64,000 nt of DNA from Bacteroidales bacterium. Its GTDB lineage: Bacteria; Bacteroidota; Bacteroidia; Bacteroidales; PUMT01. Below are positions 46,202 through 54,461 of the stretch, piece after piece. Within the stretch, counting starts at the first letter, position 1; each line of letters begins with the position of its first letter. The position numbers and the translations under genes were made by a program. The notes under the pieces are model-generated. The model was given only the letters and a program-made list of their open reading frames with translations, was not told where the DNA came from and did no database searches. The stretch lies in the NCBI GenBank assembly GCA_007125955.1, contig SLCF01000087.1, positions 1 to 64,000 on the forward strand, in the 5' to 3' direction.

Positions 46202-48184
46202 CTATTTTACAGGCAGACCAGTTGTATCAATCGCATAGTTGGTCTGAACACCAAATTCATCATCGCCGTTTGAAACAACAAACATCATATCGTTAAAATC
46301 CTCATCACTCGATGAAGAGATCATATCCTCAAATGATAATACTATATCCATACATTCCTCCTCAAGGAAAAGAACGTGTCTCTGCATTCCTTCATGGTTG
46401 AATTTCTGGTCAGTATATACCGTATGAATACCTTTCACCATTTTACCCTGGCCCCGGTCCCATCCCTTTGCAACTATAAAAAAGCCTATTACAGTATTTG
46501 CATTGAATTCAACAGTAGGTCCGCCCAGCCTGAACCTGTCACCCTGCTTAAGTTTATTCCCTTCATGATATTTGGCATCAGGAAGCAGGATATTAAGCTG
46601 CAGATCATCGACGGAAGCAGGAGGATTCTCGGCATCGTAATGATAATAGCCAAAGGAATTATCCCAGCCGGCTCCGTTATGAACAAAAGAGATGTAAACC
46701 GGTGCCTTCTCCGTAAGTCTTACTGATCCCGGCAATTCATCGCCTATAAGATCTGCATGTTCCCCCTCGTGGATACTTTGCCTTTCCGGGAACATTGATA
46801 TTAGCTTGTCGTAAAGTGTTTCACACGGAATGGTCGGCTCCGGGTCAACCGGGTCAACCGGGTAGTTGCCGTCACCCGGGTCATAATGTACTATTTCCAA
46901 AATTTTCAGCCCCCCTTTCCCGGTGGCAACAAAAACTTTATTATCCTGTGCTTCAACGAAATTTGCTGATGAACCCTCCTCGAACTTCATGGAACCGATG
47001 AGTGCAATTTCATTGTCTTCAGTAAGCTGTGAGACATAAACACCGGCACCGCCATTTGCAACCAATATTATGTCTGCATTATCCATATACTCGCTCACAT
47101 TTACTGAAACCCCGTTAGTAACATAGTCATTCTCATCATAATCCCCGTTATCAGGAAATGCAGGCCTTGGAATATAGTCAATCATTTCTCCGCCGGCAAT
47201 ATCAAACATTTTCATCCCCTCATCACCAAGTGCAACAAAGGCAAAGTCATCGCTGATACGTACCATTGATTTGGATACAGGTATGTTTGCCCCTCCGGTT
47301 TCAATATGAACAGGGGCATAACCTTCGGCAAGATAGTCGGCACTTTTATCCCAAACATACAATCCTCCACCCATACCACTGAACATTACCAGCTTTTCAT
47401 CATCAGCGTCAACAGATCTTGCATAGGAGTACTCCATATATGACTCTTTTCCCATTCCAGTGGTGAGTACAGTAAGGCCCCCTGCTGAACCGGAGGTTGC
47501 AAAAATATTGTTATCGAAAAACTTTACATCTGTTCCTGCATAACTTTCAAGATCGGTTATTTGACGGGGCTCGTCAAGGTGTTTGAACTGATTTGCCTCA
47601 TTTAGAAGGTACCTTTCAATAAGCGCCGGAGATGAGAGTTCTGTGTTCACATCAATATTCTCAGCGCCGATTACATAGACAAAATGTTCTTTGCCGGCTC
47701 CCTGAGGAATAACATCTATTGAACTCACGTCTTTATCAGTAAAAATGGCGTTGGATATCAGCTCTGGATTTGAGATATCGGTTATATCAAAAATATCCAC
47801 TCCTCCCAGGTACTCATCACCTTTGGTATTGTATGTTACATAGGCATAATTACCCACAATTTTAATATGCGACGCTTGCAGGGTTTTTCCTTCATGGGAC
47901 GGAGGTGATACTTCGGCTCTCAGCTTAAGTATGTAGTTGCTTGAAACATCTTTCTGCTTCATACTTTCTGTCTTGTGGTCACCCTTAAGTGCAGGTATTG
48001 AATAAATGGGCATTACATGGTCAGGTAATGCCATTTCAACTCTTCTTCCAAGACTGGAAAGATCATTGTTTATGATTATCTCCTCTTTATCTTTACGTGA
48101 CTCCAGCGGATCCTTTTCACAGGATTTAAAAACCAGCGCAAAAAAGCCGGCAGCAATCAAAATTAAATAAGCTTTTTTAATCAT
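46202..48184 (-). CDS. LVIVD-repeat / DUF4114 lipoprotein
   Basis: 660-residue predicted surface lipoprotein: signal ILIAAGFFALVFKSC with lipobox Cys21. Residues ~80-430 hold LVIVD repeats forming a probable beta-propeller (VDIFDITDISNPELISN, AYVTYNTKGDEYLGG, VFVATGKGGLKILEI). A Pro/Asp linker (VDPVDPEPT) leads to a C-terminal DUF4114 domain with ANTVIGFFIVAKGWDRGQGK and the acidic SDEDFNDMMFVVSNGDDE, likely Ca2+-binding. The role is unknown. A -7 element lies upstream at 48256. Confidence 0.85.
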   Translation of the reverse strand: MIKKAYLILIAAGFFALVFKSCEKDPLESRKDKEEIIINNDLSSLGRRVEMALPDHVMPIYSIPALKGDHKTESMKQKDVSSNYILKLRAEVSPPSHEGKTLQASHIKIVGNYAYVTYNTKGDEYLGGVDIFDITDISNPELISNAIFTDKDVSSIDVIPQGAGKEHFVYVIGAENIDVNTELSSPALIERYLLNEANQFKHLDEPRQITDLESYAGTDVKFFDNNIFATSGSAGGLTVLTTGMGKESYMEYSYARSVDADDEKLVMFSGMGGGLYVWDKSADYLAEGYAPVHIETGGANIPVSKSMVRISDDFAFVALGDEGMKMFDIAGGEMIDYIPRPAFPDNGDYDENDYVTNGVSVNVSEYMDNADIILVANGGAGVYVSQLTEDNEIALIGSMKFEEGSSANFVEAQDNKVFVATGKGGLKILEIVHYDPGDGNYPVDPVDPEPTIPCETLYDKLISMFPERQSIHEGEHADLIGDELPGSVRLTEKAPVYISFVHNGAGWDNSFGYYHYDAENPPASVDDLQLNILLPDAKYHEGNKLKQGDRFRLGGPTVEFNANTVIGFFIVAKGWDRGQGKMVKGIHTVYTDQKFNHEGMQRHVLFLEEECMDIVLSFEDMISSSSDEDFNDMMFVVSNGDDEFGVQTNYAIDTTGLPVK

Positions 48185-48255
48185 GTCTCAATTTTTATAT
48201 GTTTCTTCAATATTGTTTTGAAAGATTGTTATTTGGCTAATACACGCATTATCAT

Positions 48256-48263
48256 CAAAGTTA
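48256..48263 (-). promoter_or_regulatory. -7 promoter element of the LVIVD lipoprotein gene
   Basis: TAACTTTG on the minus strand, an exact TAnnTTTG match, about 70 bases before the start codon. No TTG at the right spacing. Confidence 0.45.
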
Positions 48264-48386
48264 GGAAATCCCTTTATATACATACGTAAAATTTTTATCA
48301 GGGTTTATATATTTTGATGAATTGTAAATATTGATTGATTAAACAACCGCTAAACTTTTCCTCTTTTTGCCGGCCCTCTTTCCGGA

Positions 48387-48977
48387 TCAACGAATGCCCC
48401 TGTCGTAAAAAACATGGAAAAAACCCGTTTTGTTGTATATCGGGGCATCAGAGCGGATGATATAGTAATAGACGCCCGGGCGCACAAGGATTCCTGACGG
48501 TGTTCTGCCATCCCATGAAATCACGGGAGCCGTTTTTTTGAACACAACCGAACCGGAACGATCGAATACCGTTATGGACAATGGAGTCACCCCGTCAGAT
48601 TTAACGATGAAAAGGTCGTTTATCCCGTCACCGTCAGGAGTAAATACATTGGGCACTCTAAACTCCTCACTAACTGTCACCTCCTCGCTGTGTGAACTTA
48701 AAAGCATATCTTCTTTTCTTGTGACGGTAAGGGTTACAAAATAACTGCCTGGCCTTTCATAGCTATGCAATACTGCAGGGCCCGTTTCACTATTGCCGTC
48801 TCCCAGGTCCCAGTAAAACCGGTATTCCAGGGTGTCTTCAATGTCATATGCGCTCTTCAGCAGAACCTCGAGAGTTGAAACCGACATTGTATCTATCTCA
48901 AATTTGGAGTCAATCTGGGAAAATGCAGGTATATTGATCAATATGACAAGAGAAAATAAAACTGACCGGATTGGCAT
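48387..48977 (-). CDS. small PKD protein with type IX secretion (type B) sorting domain
   Basis: 196-residue exported protein. Signal peptide SVLFSLVILINIPAFSQ, then one PKD domain (YRFYWDLGDGNSETGPAVLH, YERPGSYFVTLTVTRKED), then a type B T9SS C-terminal domain (RVPNVFTPDGDGINDLFIVK, ITVFDRSGSVVF, PGVYYYIIRSD). It is little more than one PKD module plus the sorting signal. Same domain plan as the larger protein at 22390-23646. Confidence 0.88.
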   Translation of the reverse strand: MPIRSVLFSLVILINIPAFSQIDSKFEIDTMSVSTLEVLLKSAYDIEDTLEYRFYWDLGDGNSETGPAVLHSYERPGSYFVTLTVTRKEDMLLSSHSEEVTVSEEFRVPNVFTPDGDGINDLFIVKSDGVTPLSITVFDRSGSVVFKKTAPVISWDGRTPSGILVRPGVYYYIIRSDAPIYNKTGFFHVFYDRGIR

Positions 48978-49026
48978 GGTATATTAATTTTGATTTAAAA
49001 TCTCTTATGAATTTTCATCATTTTTC

Positions 49027-50133
49027 TCAGATATTTTCAGTTAACCTTTTTACAAACTTGAACTTGTTGAAAAACTCTTTGGCTACCACCCTGATAACAG
49101 TGTAGGTGGGAATTGCCAGAAGCATTCCGAGAATTCCTGCTATATATCCGCCCATCATCAGTACAATAAATATCTCCAGCGGATGAGCGTAAACACTTGT
49201 GCCGTAAATAAGGGGCTGAAAGACCAGGTTGTCAACCTGCTGTACTGCAATGAATACAATAAGCATATATATAAGCATTGGCAACATCTGGTCGTAAAAG
49301 CTCAGGTCGAGATTGGTGACAATTCCCAGGAAAAGGCCTATCACTGCTCCTATTACAGGTCCAATATAAGGGATTACATTAAAAACACCTGTAAAGAGCC
49401 CTATTACAAGTGAATTCTCAAATCCAAGTCCTACTATCGACATTCCTGTTGTAATCAGTATTATAACACCTGTTATCTGAAAAATTATGCCTATGAAGTA
49501 CCTCATAAGCAACCTTTTGATTGAAGACAGCACTTTTCTTACCTTTTCCTCTTCTTTGGAAGGAACAAAGATAATGACACCTTCAACAAACAGCCTCTCA
49601 TCCTTTAAAAAGAAAAAGGTGATAAATGATATGGAAAAAACGGCAATGAAAATATTGCCGAGCATGGTTGTAATCCTGCTGATTATACCGCTGAACATGG
49701 TTATATCAAAAACGGCATTTAGTCTTTCCACTATAAATTCACTTATGCTTATATCACTGAAAGCAGTGAGTTCCAAACGGTGCAGTACCGCTTCTATGTT
49801 TTCTATTGGTTCCTCAAGGCTTACTATGAGGCTTTCTGCATTGATATTTGCAAGTTCACTTGCCTGGTTTGCAAGCAGGGGAATAAAAATTCTGAAGAAC
49901 ATTATAAAAAGGCCCCATAAAAGCAATACTGTAAAAAGCGCACTCATTGCCCTGGGAATCCTGAACTTTTTGTATCTGATTTTTTCAAGCAGGTCTATCA
50001 CAGGCCTGCCAATGAGTGAAAGAACTACACTTACAATAATATATGAAATAAGGGCGCGGAAATACCACAGCACAAACCCAACAAAGAAAAGGCTGATTAT
50101 AACCAAAAAATATTTCAAAATATTGTTTTGCAT
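49027..50133 (-). CDS. AI-2E family transporter
   Basis: Membrane protein of the AI-2E/PerM family, whose substrates range from autoinducer-2 to Na+/H+ exchange. 368 residues, about eight TM segments: YFLVIISLFFVGFVLWYFRA at the start, a soluble insertion around residues 100-140, and the family signature NVIPYIGPVIGAVIGLFLGI near residue 250. It reads away from the EamA gene. Substrate cannot be assigned. Confidence 0.9.
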   Translation of the reverse strand: MQNNILKYFLVIISLFFVGFVLWYFRALISYIIVSVVLSLIGRPVIDLLEKIRYKKFRIPRAMSALFTVLLLWGLFIMFFRIFIPLLANQASELANINAESLIVSLEEPIENIEAVLHRLELTAFSDISISEFIVERLNAVFDITMFSGIISRITTMLGNIFIAVFSISFITFFFLKDERLFVEGVIIFVPSKEEEKVRKVLSSIKRLLMRYFIGIIFQITGVIILITTGMSIVGLGFENSLVIGLFTGVFNVIPYIGPVIGAVIGLFLGIVTNLDLSFYDQMLPMLIYMLIVFIAVQQVDNLVFQPLIYGTSVYAHPLEIFIVLMMGGYIAGILGMLLAIPTYTVIRVVAKEFFNKFKFVKRLTENI

Positions 50134-50204
50134 ACCCTTATATAATTAAACCTTTCAATTATAAACAAAAATAAACAATATCGGGAAAAAGATTTTAATA
50201 AAGT

Positions 50205-50223
50205 TTCATCCGTACATTATTTT
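50205..50223 (+). repeat. fragment of the dispersed repeat
   Basis: TTCATCCGTACATTATTTT matches the start of copy 1 (36661-36679) at 18 of 19 positions. It is 65 bases before copy 3. Confidence 0.5.
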
Positions 50224-50288
50224 ATTAAATTAATATTCTGCAAGTTAACTTATAACAACAATTAAGTTCATTTATTTTTGCCGTATAG

Positions 50289-50339
50289 AACCCTCATGTT
50301 TGTTCATATTATTTTGTATGCCTAAGGCTGATGGGGCTT
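50289..50339 (+). repeat. dispersed repeat, copy 3
   Basis: AACCCTCAT (50289-50297) and ATGGGGCTT (50331-50339) are near-complementary arms (one mismatch, one G-T pair) around a 33-base loop, the same loop length as copy 2. The core TATTATTTTG, TATGCCTAAG, GCTGATGGGG closely matches copy 1. It lies upstream of the EamA transporter gene. Confidence 0.7.
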
Positions 50340-50406
50340 TCAATGCGTGCAATCCTTATCAACAATAAATACAACTGGAAACTCCTGCATAATCCTTTTC
50401 TCTTAT

Positions 50407-50414
50407 TATATTTG
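50407..50414 (+). promoter_or_regulatory. -7 promoter element of the EamA transporter gene
   Basis: TATATTTG, an exact TAnnTTTG match, 19 bases before ATG 50434. It supports that start over the upstream ATG at 50347, which would lie before the transcript begins. No -33 TTG found. Confidence 0.5.
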
Positions 50415-50433
50415 TGCCTTATTTTTAAAATTT

Positions 50434-51372
50434 ATGATAATCACATATGCAGGAGAACTGGCAGCGCTTCTCACCGCTTTTTTCTGGACGGTAACTGCTA
50501 TTTCATTTGAATCTGCTGGCAAAAAAATCGGTTCGCTGTCCGTAAACCTTATACGTTTATTTTTTGCTTTTGTTTTTATCGGACTGCTTTCTTTGGTAAC
50601 CCAGGGGCAATTTTTCCCTCTTGGAGCATCAGTGCATAACTGGATATGGCTTTCCGTTTCGGGTTTTGTTGGATTTGTTCTTGGAGATATGCTCCTCTTC
50701 AGGGCATATATTGTTGTGGGTGCACGAGTTTCAATGCTTATAATGTCTTTGAGCCCTCCGCTGGCAGCAGTCGCAGGATGGCTGATTCTGGGAGAAACAA
50801 TGGATGCCAGGAGCATTGCAGGTATGGCAGTAACAATTGCCGGGATATCAATGGTTATCTTAAAAAGAGAAAGAAACAATATAGAAAATGGCCCGACCGG
50901 GCAAATTAACAAAAAAAGGAGAAACAGCTATAAATTCTCATACCCCGTTACAGGCGTTTTGCTTGCACTGGGTGGTGCTGCCGGACAGGCAACCGGTCTG
51001 GTGCTGAGTAAATACGGAATGGAGGACTACAATCCCTTCCAGGCAAACCAGATAAGGATGATCACCGGTTTTTTCGGTTTTGCAATGATATTTACAATAC
51101 TCCGGAGATGGAACAGGCTTGTTCCTGCCCTTAAAAACAGGCAGGGCATGTCATGGCTAACCCTTGGAGCATTTTTCGGTCCTTTTCTTGGAGCCTCCTT
51201 TTCCCTTGTAGCGGTAAAATACACAGCATCAGGAATTGCAGCCACAATTATGTCATTGGTTCCCGTAATAATTATTGCACCAGCCGTTATAATTTTCAAA
51301 GAGAAAGTAACTCCTGTTGAAATCGCAGGAGCAATTATTGCTTTCCTGGGAGTTGCGATGTTTTTTATGTAG
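50434..51372 (+). CDS. EamA/DMT family transporter
   Basis: Inner-membrane drug/metabolite exporter-like protein with two EamA repeats, about ten TM segments. 312 residues from ATG 50434 (MIITYAGELAALLTAFFW); the frame is open back to an ATG at 50347, but those residues are not transporter-like. Repeat 1 ends with SMLIMSLSPPLAAVAGWLIL and GETMDARSIAG; repeat 2 ends AATIMSLVPVIIIAPAVIIF and EKVTPVEIAGAIIAFLG. A basic loop (about residues 137-160) separates them. Its end overlaps the converging flavodiiron gene by 8 bases. Substrate unknown. Confidence 0.9.
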   Translation: MIITYAGELAALLTAFFWTVTAISFESAGKKIGSLSVNLIRLFFAFVFIGLLSLVTQGQFFPLGASVHNWIWLSVSGFVGFVLGDMLLFRAYIVVGARVSMLIMSLSPPLAAVAGWLILGETMDARSIAGMAVTIAGISMVILKRERNNIENGPTGQINKKRRNSYKFSYPVTGVLLALGGAAGQATGLVLSKYGMEDYNPFQANQIRMITGFFGFAMIFTILRRWNRLVPALKNRQGMSWLTLGAFFGPFLGASFSLVAVKYTASGIAATIMSLVPVIIIAPAVIIFKEKVTPVEIAGAIIAFLGVAMFFM

Positions 51373-52603
51373 ACTTACTGCTTTCCCCCGCTGCAATCTC
51401 TCCGGCAAAATTGCGTCCAAATTCTTTCAGCCTTGAGATCTTTTCACCGTCCGGCTTAAACTTCATAGCCAGACTTTCTTCTGCAATTTTAAGTTTCAGG
51501 TTTCGCAAATGGTCTTCAATAATTCCTATGGCTTCCCCGCTCCAGCCGTATGAACCGAAAGAAGCAGCCAGCTTTCCTTTGTCGCGCAAAGGATTTATAA
51601 GTGCAAAAAGTTTGTAAACCGGAAGAAGCGTGTTCTGGTTTATTGTAGGAGAACCGACAAGAAGGGCTGTGCTGCGAACCAGTTTTGAATCGATATCGCC
51701 CATTGACATGGTTTCAATGTCGGCAAGCTCAACACCAATAGCCGGCTCAGCTTCTTTTATGCCTTCAGCAATATATTCGGCCATCTGCTTTGTGTATCCG
51801 TAGGCAGATATATAGGTTATCAGGACATAAGGCTTTTCGCTTGTTGCTTCTGAAAGGTATTCGGTTGCATATTTTTCTGAAAGATCAACATATTTTTTCC
51901 AGTTACTCCTGAGAACAGGGCCGTGACCTGTTGCAATCACATTTATATCGAGCGGCCTGATCTTGTTAATTGCCTTAATCATAAACTTGCTGTAAGGCTT
52001 TAGAATTACATCGAAATAGTACTTGAATGAATCATCATAGTTGTCAACCAGGTCGTCAAACATCTCTTCCGTACAATAATGGGCGCCAAATGAATCGCAA
52101 GTGAACAGTACTTTATCCTCCTCGAGATAGGTGTATATTGAATCCGGCCAGTGCAGGTTGGGGGCACTTATGAAACTAAGGGTCTTCCCGCCAATGTCCA
52201 GTTTATCTCCATCTTTTACCTTAAGATTTTTAAATGGTTTTCCCACTATATCCTCAAGATATCGTAATGCATTTCCGCTTCCTACAACTGTAGCATCAGG
52301 AGCAAGCTCAAGAAGAGCTGAAAGAGCTCCGGAATGGTCGGGCTCGGTATGATTAAGAACAATATACTGAATATCTGAAGGATTGGTAACTTTTTTTATC
52401 TTTTCAAGATATTCATCCTGAAATTTTGCCTTTGCAGTTTCGATAATTGTTTTTTTCCCTGTATCAATAAAATAGGAGTTGTAGGTAGTGCCGTACTTTG
52501 TTTCCATTACAATGTCGAATGTAACAATGTCATAATCGCGGATACCGATCCATTTTACATCTTTTGTCACATCAAGTATCTTTTTTTCATTCATTGCTGT
52601 CAA
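51365..52603 (-). CDS. FprA-type flavodiiron protein
   Basis: Reduces O2 to water (or NO to N2O), protecting anaerobic or microaerophilic cells. 412 residues; Met4 is an alternative start. The metallo-beta-lactamase-like domain carries all di-iron ligands: HTEPDHSG (His, Glu, Asp, His), NLHWPDS (His), CDSFGAH (Asp) and ATGHGPV (His). The C-terminal flavodoxin domain (from about residue 255) binds FMN: TYISAYGYTKQMAEYIAEG and VGSPTINQNTLLPV. There is no rubredoxin fusion or adjacent rubredoxin gene. Confidence 0.95.
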   Translation of the reverse strand: MTAMNEKKILDVTKDVKWIGIRDYDIVTFDIVMETKYGTTYNSYFIDTGKKTIIETAKAKFQDEYLEKIKKVTNPSDIQYIVLNHTEPDHSGALSALLELAPDATVVGSGNALRYLEDIVGKPFKNLKVKDGDKLDIGGKTLSFISAPNLHWPDSIYTYLEEDKVLFTCDSFGAHYCTEEMFDDLVDNYDDSFKYYFDVILKPYSKFMIKAINKIRPLDINVIATGHGPVLRSNWKKYVDLSEKYATEYLSEATSEKPYVLITYISAYGYTKQMAEYIAEGIKEAEPAIGVELADIETMSMGDIDSKLVRSTALLVGSPTINQNTLLPVYKLFALINPLRDKGKLAASFGSYGWSGEAIGIIEDHLRNLKLKIAEESLAMKFKPDGEKISRLKEFGRNFAGEIAAGESSKST

Positions 52604-52637
52604 TTTTTGTTTAAATAACTTTGTTGTTTATTTAGTC

Positions 52638-52645
52638 CAAATATA
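52638..52645 (-). promoter_or_regulatory. -7 promoter element of the flavodiiron gene
   Basis: TATATTTG on the minus strand, an exact TAnnTTTG match, about 35 bases before the start codon at 52603. No TTG at -33 spacing. Confidence 0.45.
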
Positions 52646-52714
52646 GCTAGTTAGTTTGTGAAAAAAAACGGTCAGGGAAGAATTAAATTATGGTATATGC
52701 ATGTAATATGCGGT

Positions 52715-53377
52715 TTACTGGAGTGATGCGAGGACTGTTCTTTTTCCGTATACCTTCTGGCCTATTTCAACTTTTAGTTTTACATCAAGAGGCAAATAAA
52801 GGTCAACCCTCGAACCGAACTTTATGAATCCCATTTCCTGGAACTGAACTACAGGCATGCCGGTTTTGGCATATGTTACTATCCGCCTGGCTACTGCACC
52901 GGCTATCTGTCTTATGAGAATTTCGGTTTTTCCTGGAACTTCTATTACAAGGGTAGAATGCTCGTTTTTCTCAGAAGATTTTGGATGCCAAGCCACGATG
53001 TATTTACCCGGATGATACCTGTAATATTTAACTGTCCCGCTTACCGGATAGAGATTCATATGCACGTTCAAAGGCGACATGAATATTGATAGTTTCAGCC
53101 GTTTGTCACTAAAATATTCCGTCTCATCCGTTTCTTCAGCTGCAACTATCTTTCCGTCGGCAGGAGCGAATACAAGCTGGTCATTAACTTCGGGCAAAAC
53201 ACGGTCGGGTTTCCTGAAAAACCAGACGGTGAACAGAAAAAAAATTACTGATAACAATATAAGAACTGAAGGCATATAACCCTTCCCGCCTGAAAGTGCC
53301 CAAAATGATACATTCATCAATACCAGAAAAATAAAAAGTACTTTAAGAATACTGTATCCCTCACTGTGTATTCTCAT
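52715..53377 (-). CDS. psd: phosphatidylserine decarboxylase
   Basis: Converts phosphatidylserine to phosphatidylethanolamine; pyruvoyl enzyme formed by self-cleavage. 220 residues, the short (archaeal-like PSD-A) class. Two N-terminal hydrophobic segments anchor it. Core blocks: VFAPADGKIVAAEETDETEY, FMSPLNVHMNLYPVSGTVKY, and the cleavage site FGSRVD, where Gly-Ser is cut to give the pyruvoyl. It overlaps cdsA by 4 bases (ATGA). It acts after PssA (45403). Confidence 0.94.
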   Translation of the reverse strand: MRIHSEGYSILKVLFIFLVLMNVSFWALSGGKGYMPSVLILLSVIFFLFTVWFFRKPDRVLPEVNDQLVFAPADGKIVAAEETDETEYFSDKRLKLSIFMSPLNVHMNLYPVSGTVKYYRYHPGKYIVAWHPKSSEKNEHSTLVIEVPGKTEILIRQIAGAVARRIVTYAKTGMPVVQFQEMGFIKFGSRVDLYLPLDVKLKVEIGQKVYGKRTVLASLQ

Positions 53378-54213
53378 GGCAATGTGTATTTTAAACCGGA
53401 ATAATATAAGTAGAAAACTGCAACAGGAACAACAAAGAGAAGTGCATCAAGGCGGTCAAGTATACCCCCGTGACCGGGAAGCAGTGATCCTGAATCCTTG
53501 ATCTTCATGCTTCTTTTAAGCATTGACTCGGCCAGATCTCCCAGGGTGCCGAAAACTGAAACTATCAAAGCTAAAATAAACCACTGCCTGAGATCCAAAA
53601 AAGGGAAAAGATGTGTCATGAAGTATCCTGCGACCAATGTAGCTATAACACCACCGAACATGCCTTCCCATGATTTTTTTGGCGATATACGCTCCATAAG
53701 CCTGTGTTTGCCGAAAGGTACACCAACGATATAAGCAACGGTGTCATTCAAAATTATCAATATATACAACCCTGCAAGGATATCAGGTGAGTAAAATCCC
53801 GCTGAATGGCTGAAGGGAAAAACCAATACGTTTATCAAAGAAACAGGGAGTGCAACATAAGCGACTCCCAGCAGAGTGATGCCGATATTCTGAACGGGGG
53901 TTTCCTTATTCCTGAAAAGCTCTAAAAGAAAAAAAGCAGGAAGAAAAACAAATGGCAAAAAAAGTATAGTTGCATTGACGTAACCGGAAAAAAAGAGGAA
54001 TATTACTAAAAAGAGAGAAAATCCGGCAGCTATTCCCGGCCAAACTTGCGGATAAATTCCATTTCTGGATACAAGCAGGTAAAACTCCCTCATACCGGCA
54101 AAAGTAATCAAAAGAAAAAACAATCCGAATGTTGCCTTGCCTGCAAACAAAGACCCAAAGAGCAACACCACATAAACCAATCCGGTTATACTTCGTTTGA
54201 GAAAATTTGTCAA
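53374..54213 (-). CDS. cdsA: phosphatidate cytidylyltransferase
   Basis: Makes CDP-diacylglycerol from phosphatidate and CTP, the entry to phospholipid synthesis. 279 residues, about seven or eight TM segments. The family signature near the C-terminus is complete: SPKKSWEGMFGG, then FGTLGDLAESMLKRSMKIKD and LLPGHGGILDRLDALLF. It shares 4-base overlaps with both neighbours (DUF2007 upstream, psd downstream), so the three are translationally coupled. Confidence 0.96.
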   Translation of the reverse strand: MTNFLKRSITGLVYVVLLFGSLFAGKATFGLFFLLITFAGMREFYLLVSRNGIYPQVWPGIAAGFSLFLVIFLFFSGYVNATILFLPFVFLPAFFLLELFRNKETPVQNIGITLLGVAYVALPVSLINVLVFPFSHSAGFYSPDILAGLYILIILNDTVAYIVGVPFGKHRLMERISPKKSWEGMFGGVIATLVAGYFMTHLFPFLDLRQWFILALIVSVFGTLGDLAESMLKRSMKIKDSGSLLPGHGGILDRLDALLFVVPVAVFYLYYSGLKYTLP

Positions 54214-54425
54214 CTTGAAAACTCTTTAATTAACGTTAATGCTTTCTTCTCATCCGCTTCCCTTACATGAAGCTCAACAGTCCCGTGAGCATGATGAAAA
54301 ACTGAATCCTGCTGGTTAACTATTACTGATTCAATATTGTTGTCAGACAACATTCGCTTTGCAAGCTCAACAATATATTGATCGCCCGAAGAATATACCG
54401 GCACCCATTTCTCTTCCTTCTCCAT
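54210..54425 (-). CDS. DUF2007 domain protein
   Basis: 71-residue soluble protein of the DUF2007 (putative signal-transducing) family, function unknown. The ferredoxin-like alpha-beta pattern shows WVPVYSSGDQYIVELAKRML, then IESVIVNQQDSVFHHAHGTV and ELHVREADEKKALTLI. It is 36 bases after ftsH and overlaps cdsA by 4 bases. The position in a membrane-quality-control/phospholipid operon may be informative. Confidence 0.85.
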   Translation of the reverse strand: MEKEEKWVPVYSSGDQYIVELAKRMLSDNNIESVIVNQQDSVFHHAHGTVELHVREADEKKALTLIKEFSS

Positions 54426-54461
54426 GATAATAGAAGTTTTATGAATTATTACCGCTATGAA

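Larger units (their letters stand above)
50134..50433. other. 300-base divergent region with repeat copies
   Basis: AT-rich non-coding stretch between the AI-2E permease and EamA genes. It holds a repeat fragment (50205), repeat copy 3 (50289) and a -7 element (50407). Nothing else recognised. Confidence 0.55.

Noticed and set aside
46838..46862. Tandem CCGGGTCAA repeat
   Set aside because: It encodes the Val-Asp-Pro linker of the LVIVD/DUF4114 protein; ordinary coding low complexity.
49487..50149. 220-codon open frame on the plus strand opposite the AI-2E permease
   Set aside because: Antisense shadow of a well-supported membrane protein gene; no start context or similarity.
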